Assembly: GCA_028554755.1 (NCBI GenBank)
Contig: JAPTOF010000008.1
Location: forward strand, 10,248,001 to 10,312,000
Direction: 5' to 3'
From: Cordia subcordata
Lineage: Eukaryota; Streptophyta; Magnoliopsida; Boraginales; Cordiaceae
Length of the DNA: 64,000 bases
Positions 1 to 11,300 of this stretch are shown piece after piece. Numbering within the stretch: position 1 is the first letter of the stretch; each line of letters starts with the position of its first letter. The notes under the pieces were generated by a model, which saw only the letters and a list, made by a program, of their open reading frames with translations, was not told where the DNA came from and searched no databases. The translations under genes and the position numbers were made by a program.

Positions 1-32
1 CACTGCACCGCAAAGCAAAGCAAAGAGAAACA

Positions 33-875
33 ATGGTGAAAGGTCGCCAAGGAGAACGCGTCAGGTCATCTTTTTTTTTTTTTCTCCTTTTTTTACATTT
101 TTATTCTGTATGCATAGTTGTATATGCATTTATTCTTAATTTTGTGTTTGTTTTTCGTGCGCTTTTGATTTGAAATGCAGACTCTACGTCCGTGGAACAG
201 TCCTCGGCTACAAAAGGTAATTTAATCTTCTCCCACATCTCGCTCAAATTGCTTCTTGTGATTTACTTTTAAGAAGCGTTTGAAATTGGCTTTTTCTGTA
301 AGCTCTTTTTTTGTATAACTTTTGAAAAATTTTGTCGGGTCAACTATATGAATGTGACAATGTACCTTGTTCCTGTTAGGATTAGTGAAAAATTTCTGTC
401 GCATTAAGTAATATTGATTATATGAATTTGATGATACAACTCGGTTTTTGTTGTTTTTGTTAAGGTTAATGATGATTAAATTGAGAATATCTTTATGTGA
501 TAATTATAGGTCAAAGTCCAACCAGTATCCGAACACGTCTTTGATACAGATAGAGGGAGTGAATACGAAAGAGGAGGTGGCGTGGTACTTGGGTAAGCGA
601 ATGGCTTACATTTACAAGGCCAAGACTAAGAAGAATGGCTCGCATTATGGATGCATTTGGGGTAAGGTAGCGAGGCCTCATGGTAACAGTGGTGCTGTTC
701 GCGCAAAGTTTAAGTCTAACCTCCCGCCAAAATCCATGGTAAGTAAGAGTACTCACTTGATTTGTGACTTATTAAATAGCTTTTAGTGAGTGATGGTAAT
801 GTTGTATTGATGTGTTGTGTGTTTCTGATGCAGGGCGCTAAAGTTAGGGTCTTTATGTACCCCAGCAACATTTGA
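33..875 (+). CDS. RPL35A: 60S ribosomal protein eL33 (L35a)
   Basis: This gene encodes a structural protein of the large cytosolic ribosomal subunit. Four coding exons join in frame: 33-64, 181-216, 510-738 and 834-875, giving 112 aa, the usual plant length. The protein begins [20 protein letters not shown], contains [20 protein letters not shown] and ends RVFMYPSNI, all hallmark eL33 segments. The start is the first ATG and the family's conserved N-terminus follows it directly. All introns are GT-AG. The window begins within or just before the 5' UTR, so the promoter is not visible. The TGA stop is followed at once by a GGTAAG donor-like site, so an intron in the 3' UTR is possible. Identification is by recognised conserved sequence. 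Confidence 0.97.
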
Positions 876-2950
876 GGTAAGCTTTCTTGTTTTTGCGTGT
901 TTTAGGTATTCATTTGGCATTTCTTTTCATGTGCATATGTGTGAAGAGTTGGCACTGGTTATGTACTAAGAAGCAAGGACACGATACGCAAACACGATGC
1001 GACACGCCGATACGTCTTTTTTCAAAAAATTAGGATACGACACGCTCAGGATACATTAAATAAAAAAATATTTAAATTTTATATATATTGCATAAATATC
1101 ATTTTTATCATGAATATATTGCATAAATATCATTTTTATCATGGCAAATCAATTTGCTTCATAGGCTTCAGCCATCCCTCAAAATATGACACAAAAAGAG
1201 ACCACCAATTTTTGTAATTCATGCATGAAAAAAAAAAGGAAAAAAACCACCAGTTCTTGTAATTAATTTTTAACAACAATAGACCTGAAAAATCCTAATA
1301 ATTTTTCAATCAAACATATAATAACACACACAATAATATAATTTTTCAATTCTACCCACCACAGGAATATTAGAGGTAAGTTATTTTATTTTATTTTTTT
1401 GGTAGAGGGCTGAGTCTTTTATGCTGAAGGAATTTTGAGAAGTGAGAAGATGACTTCTCTGGAAAAGACGATAAGCAGCATAAATAAGTTAAATTGATTT
1501 TTCTTTTTTCTTTTTTTAATTATTTTTGGATTTTCATTAGTGCCCCAAATAATTTTAAAAATTACCCGTGCGTGTCGTGTCGGAGCGTGTCGGAGGACGT
1601 GTTGGAAATTTAAAAAAAAAAATTTTGCCAGACACGTGTCGGAGCGTGTCGGACACGTGTCGGGAGCGTGTCGGTGTCCGACACGCGATACGCTGCATTT
1701 CGAAGGTGTCGGTGCTTCATAAGTTATGTATAATGGCTCTTAAGCAGTATAGACGGTGAACTTGAATTCAGATTGATGATCAATTTCTCTGCTATGTAGG
1801 TGCCTTCTTTTTTGTTTATTAATGTTTCGAGTTGATTTATTTTTCTGTTTGTTAATAGTAGTTGTACCTCTTTTTACCATTTTGTTTGGAATTTATGTAA
1901 GTTGCATCCCTTTAGTCCTGGTTGAAAAGCAGGTGTTTTCCATATTGTTTTGTTGTGGAATAGTTAAATTAGTATCATTGGCTCATATCCAGCTTATTCT
2001 TTTCCCAGATCCATAAATTCCTGACCGAAGATTTAGTGCTGAAAAGTAGAGCATTCTGCAAAATTTATTTTTGAGCTCTTCACTAAGTCACAATGGAAGC
2101 ATTTTGGCACTTCACGAGTTTGGATATACCTAAGATTGCATGTTACTGTAATTGCAATTTCTTTCCTCGTTGGTTTCTTTTCATCAAGCAAATTGAACAA
2201 GTCAACCATTCATTGGCCCACGTCCAATATAAATGAATTTATTTCTCTTCAGAGATTATGGACATTGAATTGCTCCTGCTATCACTAGGTCATGCTATTT
2301 ATATTCAAGTTAGACTTCACTCCTTCAAGTGGTGGGGACTGAAACTTGTGGATTAAATTATCTGGCTTTAACCGGGAGTCAAGTACATCCAAAGTTTAAA
2401 CAATCTTCTCCATATTTATAGCTTGAGAAACAATGATATTGTTTGAAGTTTTGCCAGTGTATGGAATTTTGAGTAAATGACAAAGGAATCCATGGAAACT
2501 ATTTGGGTTGACATCTCTGTCACATCCTGTGGTAGTGGGGCTCACATTGACTCATATTTCCAATATTTCTACTCGTGCGCTTATACTTTTTTCTGTCTTT
2601 CTATCTCTGCTGGTGATTTTATAAAGGAATTATTTTGACTTTCTGTAGTTTGTCAGGGTAATTTATCAATTTTCATTTCACGCATACTGATGGGACCTTT
2701 TGGCATCCATCATGTTGCATAAGTTCCATTGTCATGCATGAGATCTTGCCATATGCTTGTTCAACTCGTTACACTTCATTAACAAAGGTTAATCAAGCCA
2801 ATGTGCTTTTTGGACTTGCTTATTCATGTCTTTCCTGCGATTGCTTTCTATCAATGATGGTTCTCTTCTATAAAATGTAATCAATGCATACCCATTCTGC
2901 CAATACTAGGCGTCGTCTGCTACTCTAATTACATTTTCTCCCTAATGCAG
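876..2950 (+). other. possible 3' UTR intron of eL33
   Basis: The base after the eL33 stop begins GGTAAGCTTTC, a good donor. A good acceptor (CTAATGCAG) lies at 2942-2950 and is followed by non-coding sequence. No coding potential was found between them apart from a transposon insertion. The downstream exon would be untranslated. This is inference: polyadenylation inside the region with no splicing is equally possible. Confidence 0.3.
958..1730. mobile_element. non-autonomous MULE-like element rich in GACACG, with target duplication
   Basis: The body is about 966-1722. It is flanked by an identical 8 bp direct repeat GTTATGTA at 958-965 and 1723-1730. The ends are an imperfect inverted pair, CTAAGAAGCAAGGACAC on the left against TTATGAAGCACCGACAC read inward from the right (13 of 17 positions agree). 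Both ends are packed with GACACG/CGTGTC motifs, densest at 1566-1690, where CGGACACGTGTCGG-type palindromes alternate. No transposase is encoded. The 8 bp duplication and long motif-rich ends suggest a Mutator-like non-autonomous element. The superfamily is inferred. Confidence 0.7.
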
Positions 2951-3249
2951 GATGCTGGCGTGTACACTGTAGTCCAGGGAGCACGAGTAGGTGAAACCAA
3001 GATCTTAAATCATCCTTATTAATTACCTTTTAGTTGAGAAATTTTGTACTGTGAATTTATGTTAACTGGTTTAGTGTCGAACTGCAAGTAAATGGAACTT
3101 TTGGGAAGAAGGTTGCTGCTATTTGTTTCAGCAAATGGTTTTCTCACTTTATGTTGTTTTATCATTTTTCAGTTGGGGTTCACTATACATTGTTTTGTTA
3201 TTCCATATGGATATTGAGTAAAGATGATAAACGTTTAGCATTGCTTATA

Positions 3250-4310
3250 AGCACCCAAATAAGCAATTTCATCAAGTCTGTCGTCAACATTTTTGCCATT
3301 GTAAAATAGAGATTTTTCTTTGACCAAAACGCAATTTCTGTAACACGAAAAAACAGAATTACAAAGAAAAGAAGTCCACAAGGGACTGGACAACACAAAT
3401 GCGGTGCATAGACACTTGGACCAAGATTCAAAGCCCATTAGGAAAAGGACAATCCCGTAATTTTCAAAGCCCAGAGCCTATACTATTACTAGATAGACAC
3501 ATCGCCCAATAAGATAAAAGCCCAAATCCAAATAAAATCTTACCCCTATGAAGAAGGCAATGGAAAACTCCTCTTATGAACTCCATGGCACCAACACTTG
3601 CTGACTCCTGTTGGCAGAGAGGATCCATGCCTTGTCGTAACCGCGCGCCCTTGCCGTAGTCACCAATAAATGAAAATTGCCACCGAATGACACAGATCCA
3701 AGACAAACGCCAGCAAATTAGCGACCTCCAAGAGCCAAAATTCTAACAACTCGAATATGATTTCAATGGATCATCAAACGGGATGGAAGTTGGGCCAAGG
3801 AATATCGTAATCTAATCAAAACATCGTTAAAAAGGATGGACTCTCTAGATCCCTGGCTTGAACTTGTAGTAAGAAGAGCTACATTATCATCTCTGCAACC
3901 AAGATCAAGAAAGGGATTAGACCCACGAAGGGGAAAAAAGGAGATTGATAAACACAGATCCACACATGACATTGCAGCATTGAAGCTTATCATCGCTCCA
4001 CAAAAAATCACAACACAATGAGTCACAAAGCCAAAAGAAAAATCAGATCTATAGGAAAGTTTGCTGAGCAGTGGCCAAAGCTAAAAAAACACCAAAACAC
4101 TAAAAACAAGGGTTACCAAAAAAAAAAAAAGGCTGAAATAGGCGAAAGGGAAAACAAGAGAGGAAGAGTTATGGCAGGGTGGAGCCAGGAAAAGGTGTTA
4201 CGGGCTCAATCGGAACACAGAAAAACTAAAAGGAAACCCTAAGAAAAGGACCAGTGAGTTACTCTCAAAGAAAGAGAAGAGAGCACAATGATGTTACCTT
4301 GCCTAAATCT
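3250..4310. other. unassigned intergenic sequence, possibly transposon-derived
   Basis: No recognisable gene. The - strand has several short open frames (3198-3431, 3464-3706, 3763-4026) and is T-rich with GC islands, unlike the AT-rich spacer around it. None of the peptides resembles a known family, and no terminal repeat, primer-binding site or target duplication was found. It could be an old retroelement fragment or a leader region. That is a guess. Confidence 0.3.
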
Positions 4311-4350
4311 AGAAAATAAAGTATTAATATTTTAACAATTTATGCAGAAG

Positions 4351-4617
4351 TATTAAGAGAGATTAGTTTAACAAATCAGAAACAAGAATTGCAAGTGCAC
4401 AATAATGCAATTTGCATCAAATATGAAAGCAATTTTCCGAAAATAAATACTTAGAATCGTGAGTAGATAGTGAGCAACAAGTCTGTATTAAAAGAGAGAT
4501 TAGTTGAAGAGATCGAAAACAAGAATTGCAAGTGCACAATAATGCAATATTTATCAAATATGAAAGTAACTTTTCCCAAAATAAATACTTTGAATATCAG
4601 CGAGCAACAAGTCTCGT
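4351..4617. repeat. two-copy tandem repeat, 135 bp unit
   Basis: The segment at 4351-4485 is repeated directly at 4486 to about 4617. Both copies share the block ACAAGAATTGCAAGTGCACA, then AATAATGCAAT, then a stretch ending GAGCAACAAGTCT. The copies have diverged by scattered substitutions. A short open frame spanning the second copy (4470-4709) looks fortuitous. Confidence 0.8.
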
Positions 4618-4918
4618 GTACAAGAACTCTAACGAAAAGTCACGAGATTTCTCCCTTCAGTGGAAAGCCTAACCAACTAGGGCATGCCTTTCCTCTTTCG
4701 TCAAATTAATTATTTCGGCATTTCAAATGATATTTTGATCAAACTCATTTAATTATCATTTCAACATAGATTAGATCAAAATCAAATTATTTTTTACATG
4801 ATTATATCAGACGTAAGCTTTTTATTAGACACTTGCCAGAAATATCTACCAAGAGACCCATTTAAAAATCAGCAAATACTTCGCGATGCATGCTATGTTG
4901 ATGGTCCTTGCTGACCTA

Positions 4919-5768
4919 GAGCCTGTTTGGCTAAGCTTATTTTAAGTGCTTACAAGCAACGCGTGCTTATAAGTAAATTATTGTGTGTTTGGATACTATG
5001 TGTTTATAAGTTACTGATATATTTGTTAAGTAAGCACTTATAAGTAGCAATGATAGTTAAAATAACTAATAAGGACATGCCATTAATTAATTTGGTACTT
5101 TTTCAAGGGTAAATTAGACTTTTCATTGGTTTGATCAATTAGCTTGTAAGTAGGGGTGAGCATTGTTCGGTTATAACCAAATAACCAAACTGAACCTAAC
5201 CAAAATATGAAATTCGATCCGGTTATTTTTATGTTTGTTTCGGTTTTGGTTAGTAAAAATGAAAAATTCGGTTTCGGTTATTCTTCCAAAATTTCAGTTA
5301 ATAACCAAATAACTGAATAATTAATTTTTTATTTAAAAATATTTAGTTATTATTTTTCAAATTTATGTTCATATATATATTTTGTAAGTTCATATTATTC
5401 TTAGATGCATAATGTTTTGACGATGAATATTTGAATTTAGTTATTATAATTACAAAAAAAATTGGTTATTTAAGTTAGTTTTGAATAATTTATGATTTTT
5501 AGAATAATTTGGTTATTTCGGTTATAACTGAAACTGAACCGAAAAAATTTGGTTAAATAATTGCAGTTAGTAGTATTATTCGGTTTGGTTTGAGTTAGCA
5601 ATTTTAAGCAATTTAGAGATTCGGTTATTAAAATTCAACTTGGGTCCAATTAAGTTATAATCGAATGCTCACCCCTACCTATAAGCCCTTAAAAAAAGAT
5701 TGGGAGATTGGTGCTTTTTTTTAAGCTTATAAGCCATCAAAAAGTGCTTAAAGCTGTGTTGCCAAACA
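4919..5768. mobile_element. MITE family A, interrupted by a nested element
   Basis: The left end reads GCCTGTTTGGCTAAGCTTAT. The right end is an inverted form with AAGCTTATAAGCC and finishes GCCAAACA. AAGTGCTTATAAG-type motifs sit inside both ends, as in the copies at 6701-7197 and 53069-53454. Removing the nested element at 5151-5677 leaves about 315 bp, close to the 53 kb copy. No open frame. A hAT-like origin is inferred from the TIR style. No clear target duplication was found. Another end of the same type (GCTAAGCCAAACAGGC) lies at about 6495-6511. Confidence 0.6.
5151..5677. mobile_element. nested hAT-like MITE with TAGGGGTGAGCA ends
   Basis: The ends are a near-perfect inverted pair, TAGGGGTGAGCATT on the left and AATGCTCACCCCTA on the right. 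The flanking octamers CTTGTAAG (5143-5150) and CCTATAAG (5678-5685) agree at 6 of 8 positions, as expected for an aged 8 bp duplication. The interior is built from CGGTTATAACC and GGTTATTTCGGTT-type motifs. It has inserted into the family A MITE. It is non-coding. Confidence 0.75.
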
Positions 5769-6700
5769 TCTAAATTCTCCTTTTCAGATTATAAGCTGGT
5801 CAAAGTAGTGGCAAAGTCAGGACCTATTCAGCTTGTACACGTATAAGTATAATTTTTAATATAGATTAAAATATTAATTTTTAATATAATAATGGTATCT
5901 TAATATACAAAAGAAACATAAATAAATAGCTATGTTATTATAATTAGAACTATATTTTTGTTAGTATATATAGAACTATATTTTGTAATTGTTTTGGCTT
6001 GACAGCAAATTTTGAAAGTGTACAATATTCAACTTAAAAATATATCTCTATTTATATAAGTGACAAAGTAATTATTTTCTTTTACATTTTCTTTCTTTAT
6101 GTCTTCTTTTCTATATCTATTTTATTTCTTGCTTTTAGTTATTTGCTTTTTTTTTCTGAATTTATTTTTTATTTGGAAAATAAAATAAAGAGTAAATTGC
6201 ATATTATGCCCGTCTCTTCTGACATATGTACACTAGACTCCCTGTAGTATCAAAACTAATAGATTACCCCTCGAACTTTCTAAAATTAGGTAAACTCGCT
6301 ATATTTTAAACATCTCTGTTAAAAATTTAACGTTTTTCAAGACAAAACCACCTTATCCCTAAATAAAACATCAATGATCTGTACATTTTTTAAAAAATTA
6401 AGGAGGTAATTAGTTAATTTTAATATTATAAAGGGTATATTGCATTTAAGTAAGAGTTTAGAGGGTAATATGACTTGCCATGGGTCAAGCCAGCTTAGCT
6501 AAGCCAAACAGGCGTTTACTAACCAAAATAAACACAAAAGAAAATGAAAACAAAGAATAAAACATCAAATCGTCTGCTGACTTTTGTTGGGTATTTTATT
6601 TGATTCCTACGACTTACACCTACCTAGTAATCCGTATACATGCATATGAGCACCTGTACTTGCAAGCATCGGACACGACAAGAAAGGGTGTCTTTCGCCG
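5769..6700. other. AT-rich intergenic spacer
   Basis: No gene seen. The stretch is AT-rich and contains one isolated MITE-like end (about 6485-6512, inverted CCTGTTTGGCTTAGCTAAGC) with no obvious partner. Nothing else can be supported. Confidence 0.5.
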
Positions 6701-7197
6701 AGCGCCCATTTGACTGCTTGTTTGTAAGTACTTATAAGCACTTGACGTCTAAAAATCAGCTATAAGTAGAAATATAATTGAATAGTATGTGATTATAAAT
6801 CACTAATATATTAGATAAATAAGTATTTATAAATAATAATATCAATTAAAATGATTAAAAACTTAAAAATATATATATATGTCACTAATTAATATTAAGT
6901 GAGAGTAGTTATATTATAAATTTTTTAAGTTTTTGAAAAGTAAAAATATTTTTATAAATGATCGAGCATAAGTCTTATAAGTTACAAAAAATAAAAAGAG
7001 AAGAAAGAAAAATGGTCTAAGGTGCTTATTTTCTTCCTATGTATAAGCTCTTAAAACAACTTATAAGTTCTATTACCAAACATGCCCAAGTGCTTCCCTT
7101 TTTGGCAAACCAGCCTATAAGCTAAATTAAAAAAATATATCATTTGTTTATAAGTAATTTTTTTAATTTAAAAGTTCGTAAAATTCAAACGGGCTCT
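6701..7197. mobile_element. MITE family A copy, possibly two overlapping fragments
   Basis: The left end is GCGCCCATTTGACTGCTTG with TAAGTACTTATAAGCACTT inside it. Candidate right ends are CCAAACATGCCC near 7077-7088 and CAAACGGGCTCT at 7187-7197, both inverted relative to the left end. The element shares the AAGTGCTTATAAG motif family with 4919-5768 and 53069-53454. No coding capacity. Confidence 0.5.
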
Positions 7198-7334
7198 AAG
7201 ATAAGGCGAACACTTTACTATTTTACATTGTGAAAGCGAAGAGTTTCTGGTAAGGGCTTCTCTAGCAGCTACCCAGATAACTCTCATCAGTCTTTGTCTA
7301 CATTCATACTCTCAAAGCTAAGTCTTGATTTCCT

Positions 7335-7364
7335 CGGTTCGGTTCGGTCCGGTCCGGTCCGGTT
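7335..7364. repeat. pentanucleotide CGGTT/CGGTC tandem repeat
   Basis: A run of six pentamers alternates CGGTT and CGGTC. It lies in the probable 5' leader or proximal promoter of the ceramidase gene, ahead of a GC-rich segment. Any regulatory role is unknown. Confidence 0.7.
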
Positions 7365-7918
7365 CACACAAGTAGGTGGCGCTTTATCTCTCCCCCACCC
7401 GTGGTTGAGTTTTCTTTTACAACATATTCTTTCTCTAGTTTTATTCATTTCTTGCAGCATCTGATGTTTTCCAATGAAACCCCAAATGGAGAAAGAAAAG
7501 AAATAGAAGATTATTTGTTCTATATTTATATTTATCTGATGAACTCAGTTCAGTTTGTTTGATTATATATGCTTTATATTATAATTTCTTGGTAGTGCAA
7601 TTGAGTTGAGCTGAATTATAATCATGCTGTTGGATATTTTACTCCTTTTGTTTGGTGCAATGCTTGCATTGGTTAGCTTTCATAAGTAGATATTATGTTT
7701 TTTAAGTAGTAAGTTGGGTTATCTATTTTGGGTGTAGTTGATATTTGGCCACCATAGTTACTTATCTTTGAGGCTGCCACATAAGTTTTGCTTGTTGGTC
7801 TGGGTTTGGCACCTGGACCCGAGCGGTTGGCGGTTAGGGTGAAGATAATGGAGACTCATTTGCCTATGATCGTCAGATAAGATTGCAATTGTAAGCGTTT
7901 GTGCTAACGAAGATTGAT

Positions 7919-8160
7919 AGTTTGGATTGGCTTTTTTCAAAAGCGCTCTTTTCTAAAAACTTTTAAAACAAGTGTTTTTTTTTGAGAACCTAACATTCCT
8001 GGCTTCTGAAAAAAAGCTGAAAATGAGCTTTTTTTCAGAGTTTAAGCTTTTCCTGAAATCTATTGAAATACTTGTTGCAAAAAGGATATGCTTTTTTCGG
8101 GGGGGAAAAAAAAAAAAAGAAGGATAGTGTATTAGAAAAAGTCAATCCAAACAGGCTCTA
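7919..8160. mobile_element. MITE family B
   Basis: The left end AGTTTGGATTGGCTTTTTTC is inverted at the right end as AAAAAGTCAATCCAAACAGG. The interior is made of AAAAGTG/CACTTTT-like homopolymer-rich sequence, as in the copies at 14056, 34737 and 54500. It lies in the probable 5' UTR intron or promoter of the ceramidase gene, ending about 175 bp upstream of the first start codon. Confidence 0.6.
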
Positions 8161-8306
8161 ATTTGGGTACGATTATCGGATTAGAGTGGCTTTCAAGTTT
8201 TTATTACTCCTTCAAGTAAATTAGGTGGAAAGACTAATATTGTCCACAAAGATTATATTATATATTTAACATTTTCTCTATCTTTTTTGCTATCCTGCAG
8301 TGGAGG

Positions 8307-8357
8307 ATGACAGGAATTGTGCAAGAAATAGGTGAATGGCAATCTTTAGTCAGATAG
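8307..8357 (+). promoter_or_regulatory. upstream ORF overlapping the ceramidase start
   Basis: A 16-codon open frame starts at ATG 8307, just after a likely leader-intron acceptor (CCTGCAG ending at 8300), and stops at TAG 8355-8357. It overlaps the first in-frame ceramidase ATG (8336) in another frame and stops 5 nt before the second in-frame ATG (8363). This geometry would favour reinitiation at 8363. It is a sequence observation; translation of the uORF is not shown. Confidence 0.5.
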
Positions 8358-11300
8358 AATCCATGGCGATTGTTTCTCAATTATATGGCTTTGCGAGAGC
8401 ACCATTTGCAGCTTTGTGGTCCTGGGGCTTCGTATTGTTGTTCATATTATCGAGTAGTGGAAGGGCTTTGTCAGGTCCTAATTACTTGATTGGCCTCGGA
8501 AGCTATGACATAACTGGACCAGCTGCAGATGTGAATATGATGGGTTATGCAAATATGGAACAGGTTACTTCTGGAGTGCACTTCAGGTTGCGAGCTCGTA
8601 CGTTCATTGTGGCTGAACCTCAAGGAAATCGTGTAGTATTTGTCAATCTTGATGCTTGTATGGCTTCACAAATTGTTACAATAAAAGTGCTGGAAAGATT
8701 GAAGGCAAGGTGAATAGATACCTCTGCTTTAGCTTTTCCGTAACACAGTGCATCTTCATTCCCTTTGCAGATGAATAGGATTTCAAATTTATAAGAATCT
8801 TCAAGAATATGATGAGGAAATATTTACATGATTGTCTTATCTATACAATTGTCTCACTGGTAGGGCCAAAATCAACAGCGGTGCTGCATATTTCTAATTA
8901 TATCTGTACTTCTAATTGAAGGTACGGTAACCTCTACACTGAACAAAATGTTGCCATCAGTGGAATTCACACTCATGCTGGTCCTGGAGGCTATCTTCAG
9001 TACGTTGTATATATTATTACATCTCTCGGATTTGTGCGTCAATCATTTGATGTCATTGTTGATGGCATTGAAAAAAGTATCATACAAGCACATGAAAATC
9101 TTCGTCCTGGATCAATTTTTGTCAATAAGGGTAAGGTAGAAGACTCATGATTTATACATTGTTAATGTATATTCAGCTGTTTTTTGGACTAACTTTGTTG
9201 ATTTCCATCAGCCATCAGGCTAACAAGTGGTACAAGGAAAATGTTATGTAAAGAAGTATTGTGCCTAGATGTAGAGAAACTTGTTAAAAGGGGTTGGAAA
9301 GGTAGTTTAAAGGTGTAATATTGAGAGAAGGTAGCTTAAAAGGTGTAATATAACAAAGAAGATTCTTAGGACAGTTTGTATTCAGGAGTGTGATATAAGA
9401 GCTCTCAGTTCAAAATACAGCTATTTCATCATTATATTTCTACATGGTTAGATGTCAAAAATAACATCCTGGAGTAATCTGACACAATTCTTATCTTATG
9501 AAAAAAAAATCATTGTTGATTTTTCAGGAGACCTGTTAGATGCTGGCGTAAACCGCAGTCCTAGTGCTTATCTCAACAACCCTGAGGCTGAGAGAAGTCA
9601 ATACAAGTATGATGTTGATAAAGAAATGACTCTCATTAAGTTTGTAGATGAGCATTGGGGCCCAGTGGGTAGCTTTAATTGGTTTGCAACTCATGGAACA
9701 TCTATGAGTCGTACAAATTCACTGATAAGTGGCGATAACAAAGGTGCGGCTGCACGATTTATGGAGGATTGGTTTCAAATGAGTGTTCATAGTAAAGGCT
9801 CTGGGAATTTGCATCATGTCTCCAGTTCTGCCAGAGTACCTCGAAGAGTTTCAAGCATAATTCCTAATGTTCATGAGCATCGTAAGTATTGTCTCTCATC
9901 TCTCAACATACATGCTTTAAACCAGAGACACATTTTACATTTATAATGTTCTTTCTTCTTATGGTTTCCTTATGTTTTCCTTATTCCTTTTTATCCTTAC
10001 GACTTATAGATTTTATTAAACATTAAATTGGGAAACTGAGAGGAAATTCTGATTCTATTTTTTGGAGGCTCTGTTCAATTAAAATTAGTTTGCCTTGGGA
10101 GCCTCGAACTGTAACTCCTTACTGGTTTGACTGCTAGTCAGTTATTCATTGAAGTAACCAAGTCTAACTGGAAGCATTCTTTTTAATTGCTGTAGGTAAA
10201 GAGCTAATGGAACTTGCTTCCAACTTCAATTCTTCTCCAGGAAGGCCTGCAACACGAATCCTTAGTGTTGCTAGTCGGGTTCGGCATCCCCTCCGGCAAG
10301 TTGACAGGCCTCAATTTATATCGGCATTCTGCCAGTCAAACTGTGGGGATGTAAGCCCAAATGTTCTTGGTGCATTTTGCCTTGATACTAATGTGCGCTG
10401 TGATTTCAACCACAGCACTTGCAATGGGAAAAATGAATTATGTTATGGTCGCGGTCCAGGGTATTTGTTCACCTAAACTCTATAGCATATTGAAGCCTAC
10501 AATGGTTGAATCTTGAATTAAAAAGATATGCTTGTCTGCCAGTTATCCCGACGAATTTGAAAGTACACGAATAATTGGGGAAAGGCAATTCAGAAAAGCT
10601 CGTGATCTTTTCAATGGAGCATCAGAACAGCTGAGGGGGACAATTAAGTACCGGCACAAGTATGTTGACTTCTCCAACATACCAGTCTCAATATCTGGGA
10701 CAGGAGGCACTACTGAGGTGGTGAAAACTTGCCCTGCTGCCATGGGCTTTTCCTTTGCTGCAGGAACTACTGACGGACCTGGAGCCTTTGATTTCATTCA
10801 AGGAGATGATGAAGTGGGACGCGTTTGCTTACCTTTGCACCCTTGTACTGTATGATAATCCAATATATAATTAGTCTTGGGTGCTTTTTCAGGGAAATGC
10901 CTTCTGGAGGCTTGTTCGGAATTTACTGAAAGCACCAGATGAAGAGCAGGTCAAATGCCAGTATCCAAAGCCCATTCTTCTTGATACTGGTGAAATGCAT
11001 GACCCATATGACTGGGCGGTGAGTTCCTAGACCTTTCTATACACCTCCTTGTATTTCTCTGGACTGATTCTTTTTCCTGAGCAGACGCATGATTTTTATT
11101 TATCTTCTTGAAGTAGAATTCTTCCTGTTGATCAAACCAGTATAGATTTGAAGCTTTATTGCCAGTGTTCTCGTACAGCCCTTATATATTTTTTAGTGCT
11201 AATGTAGAACAATGTTAGTTTGTTCATTTCTACATGGCTATGTTACCTGCATGAGCACACTTCCATACAAATTATGGGCTTTTCCTTTTCTCTTTTACTA

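Noticed and set aside
448..786. Single-exon 112-codon frame read as an independent gene
   Set aside because: It is exon 3 of eL33 read through both flanking introns. The spliced four-exon model restores the full conserved protein.
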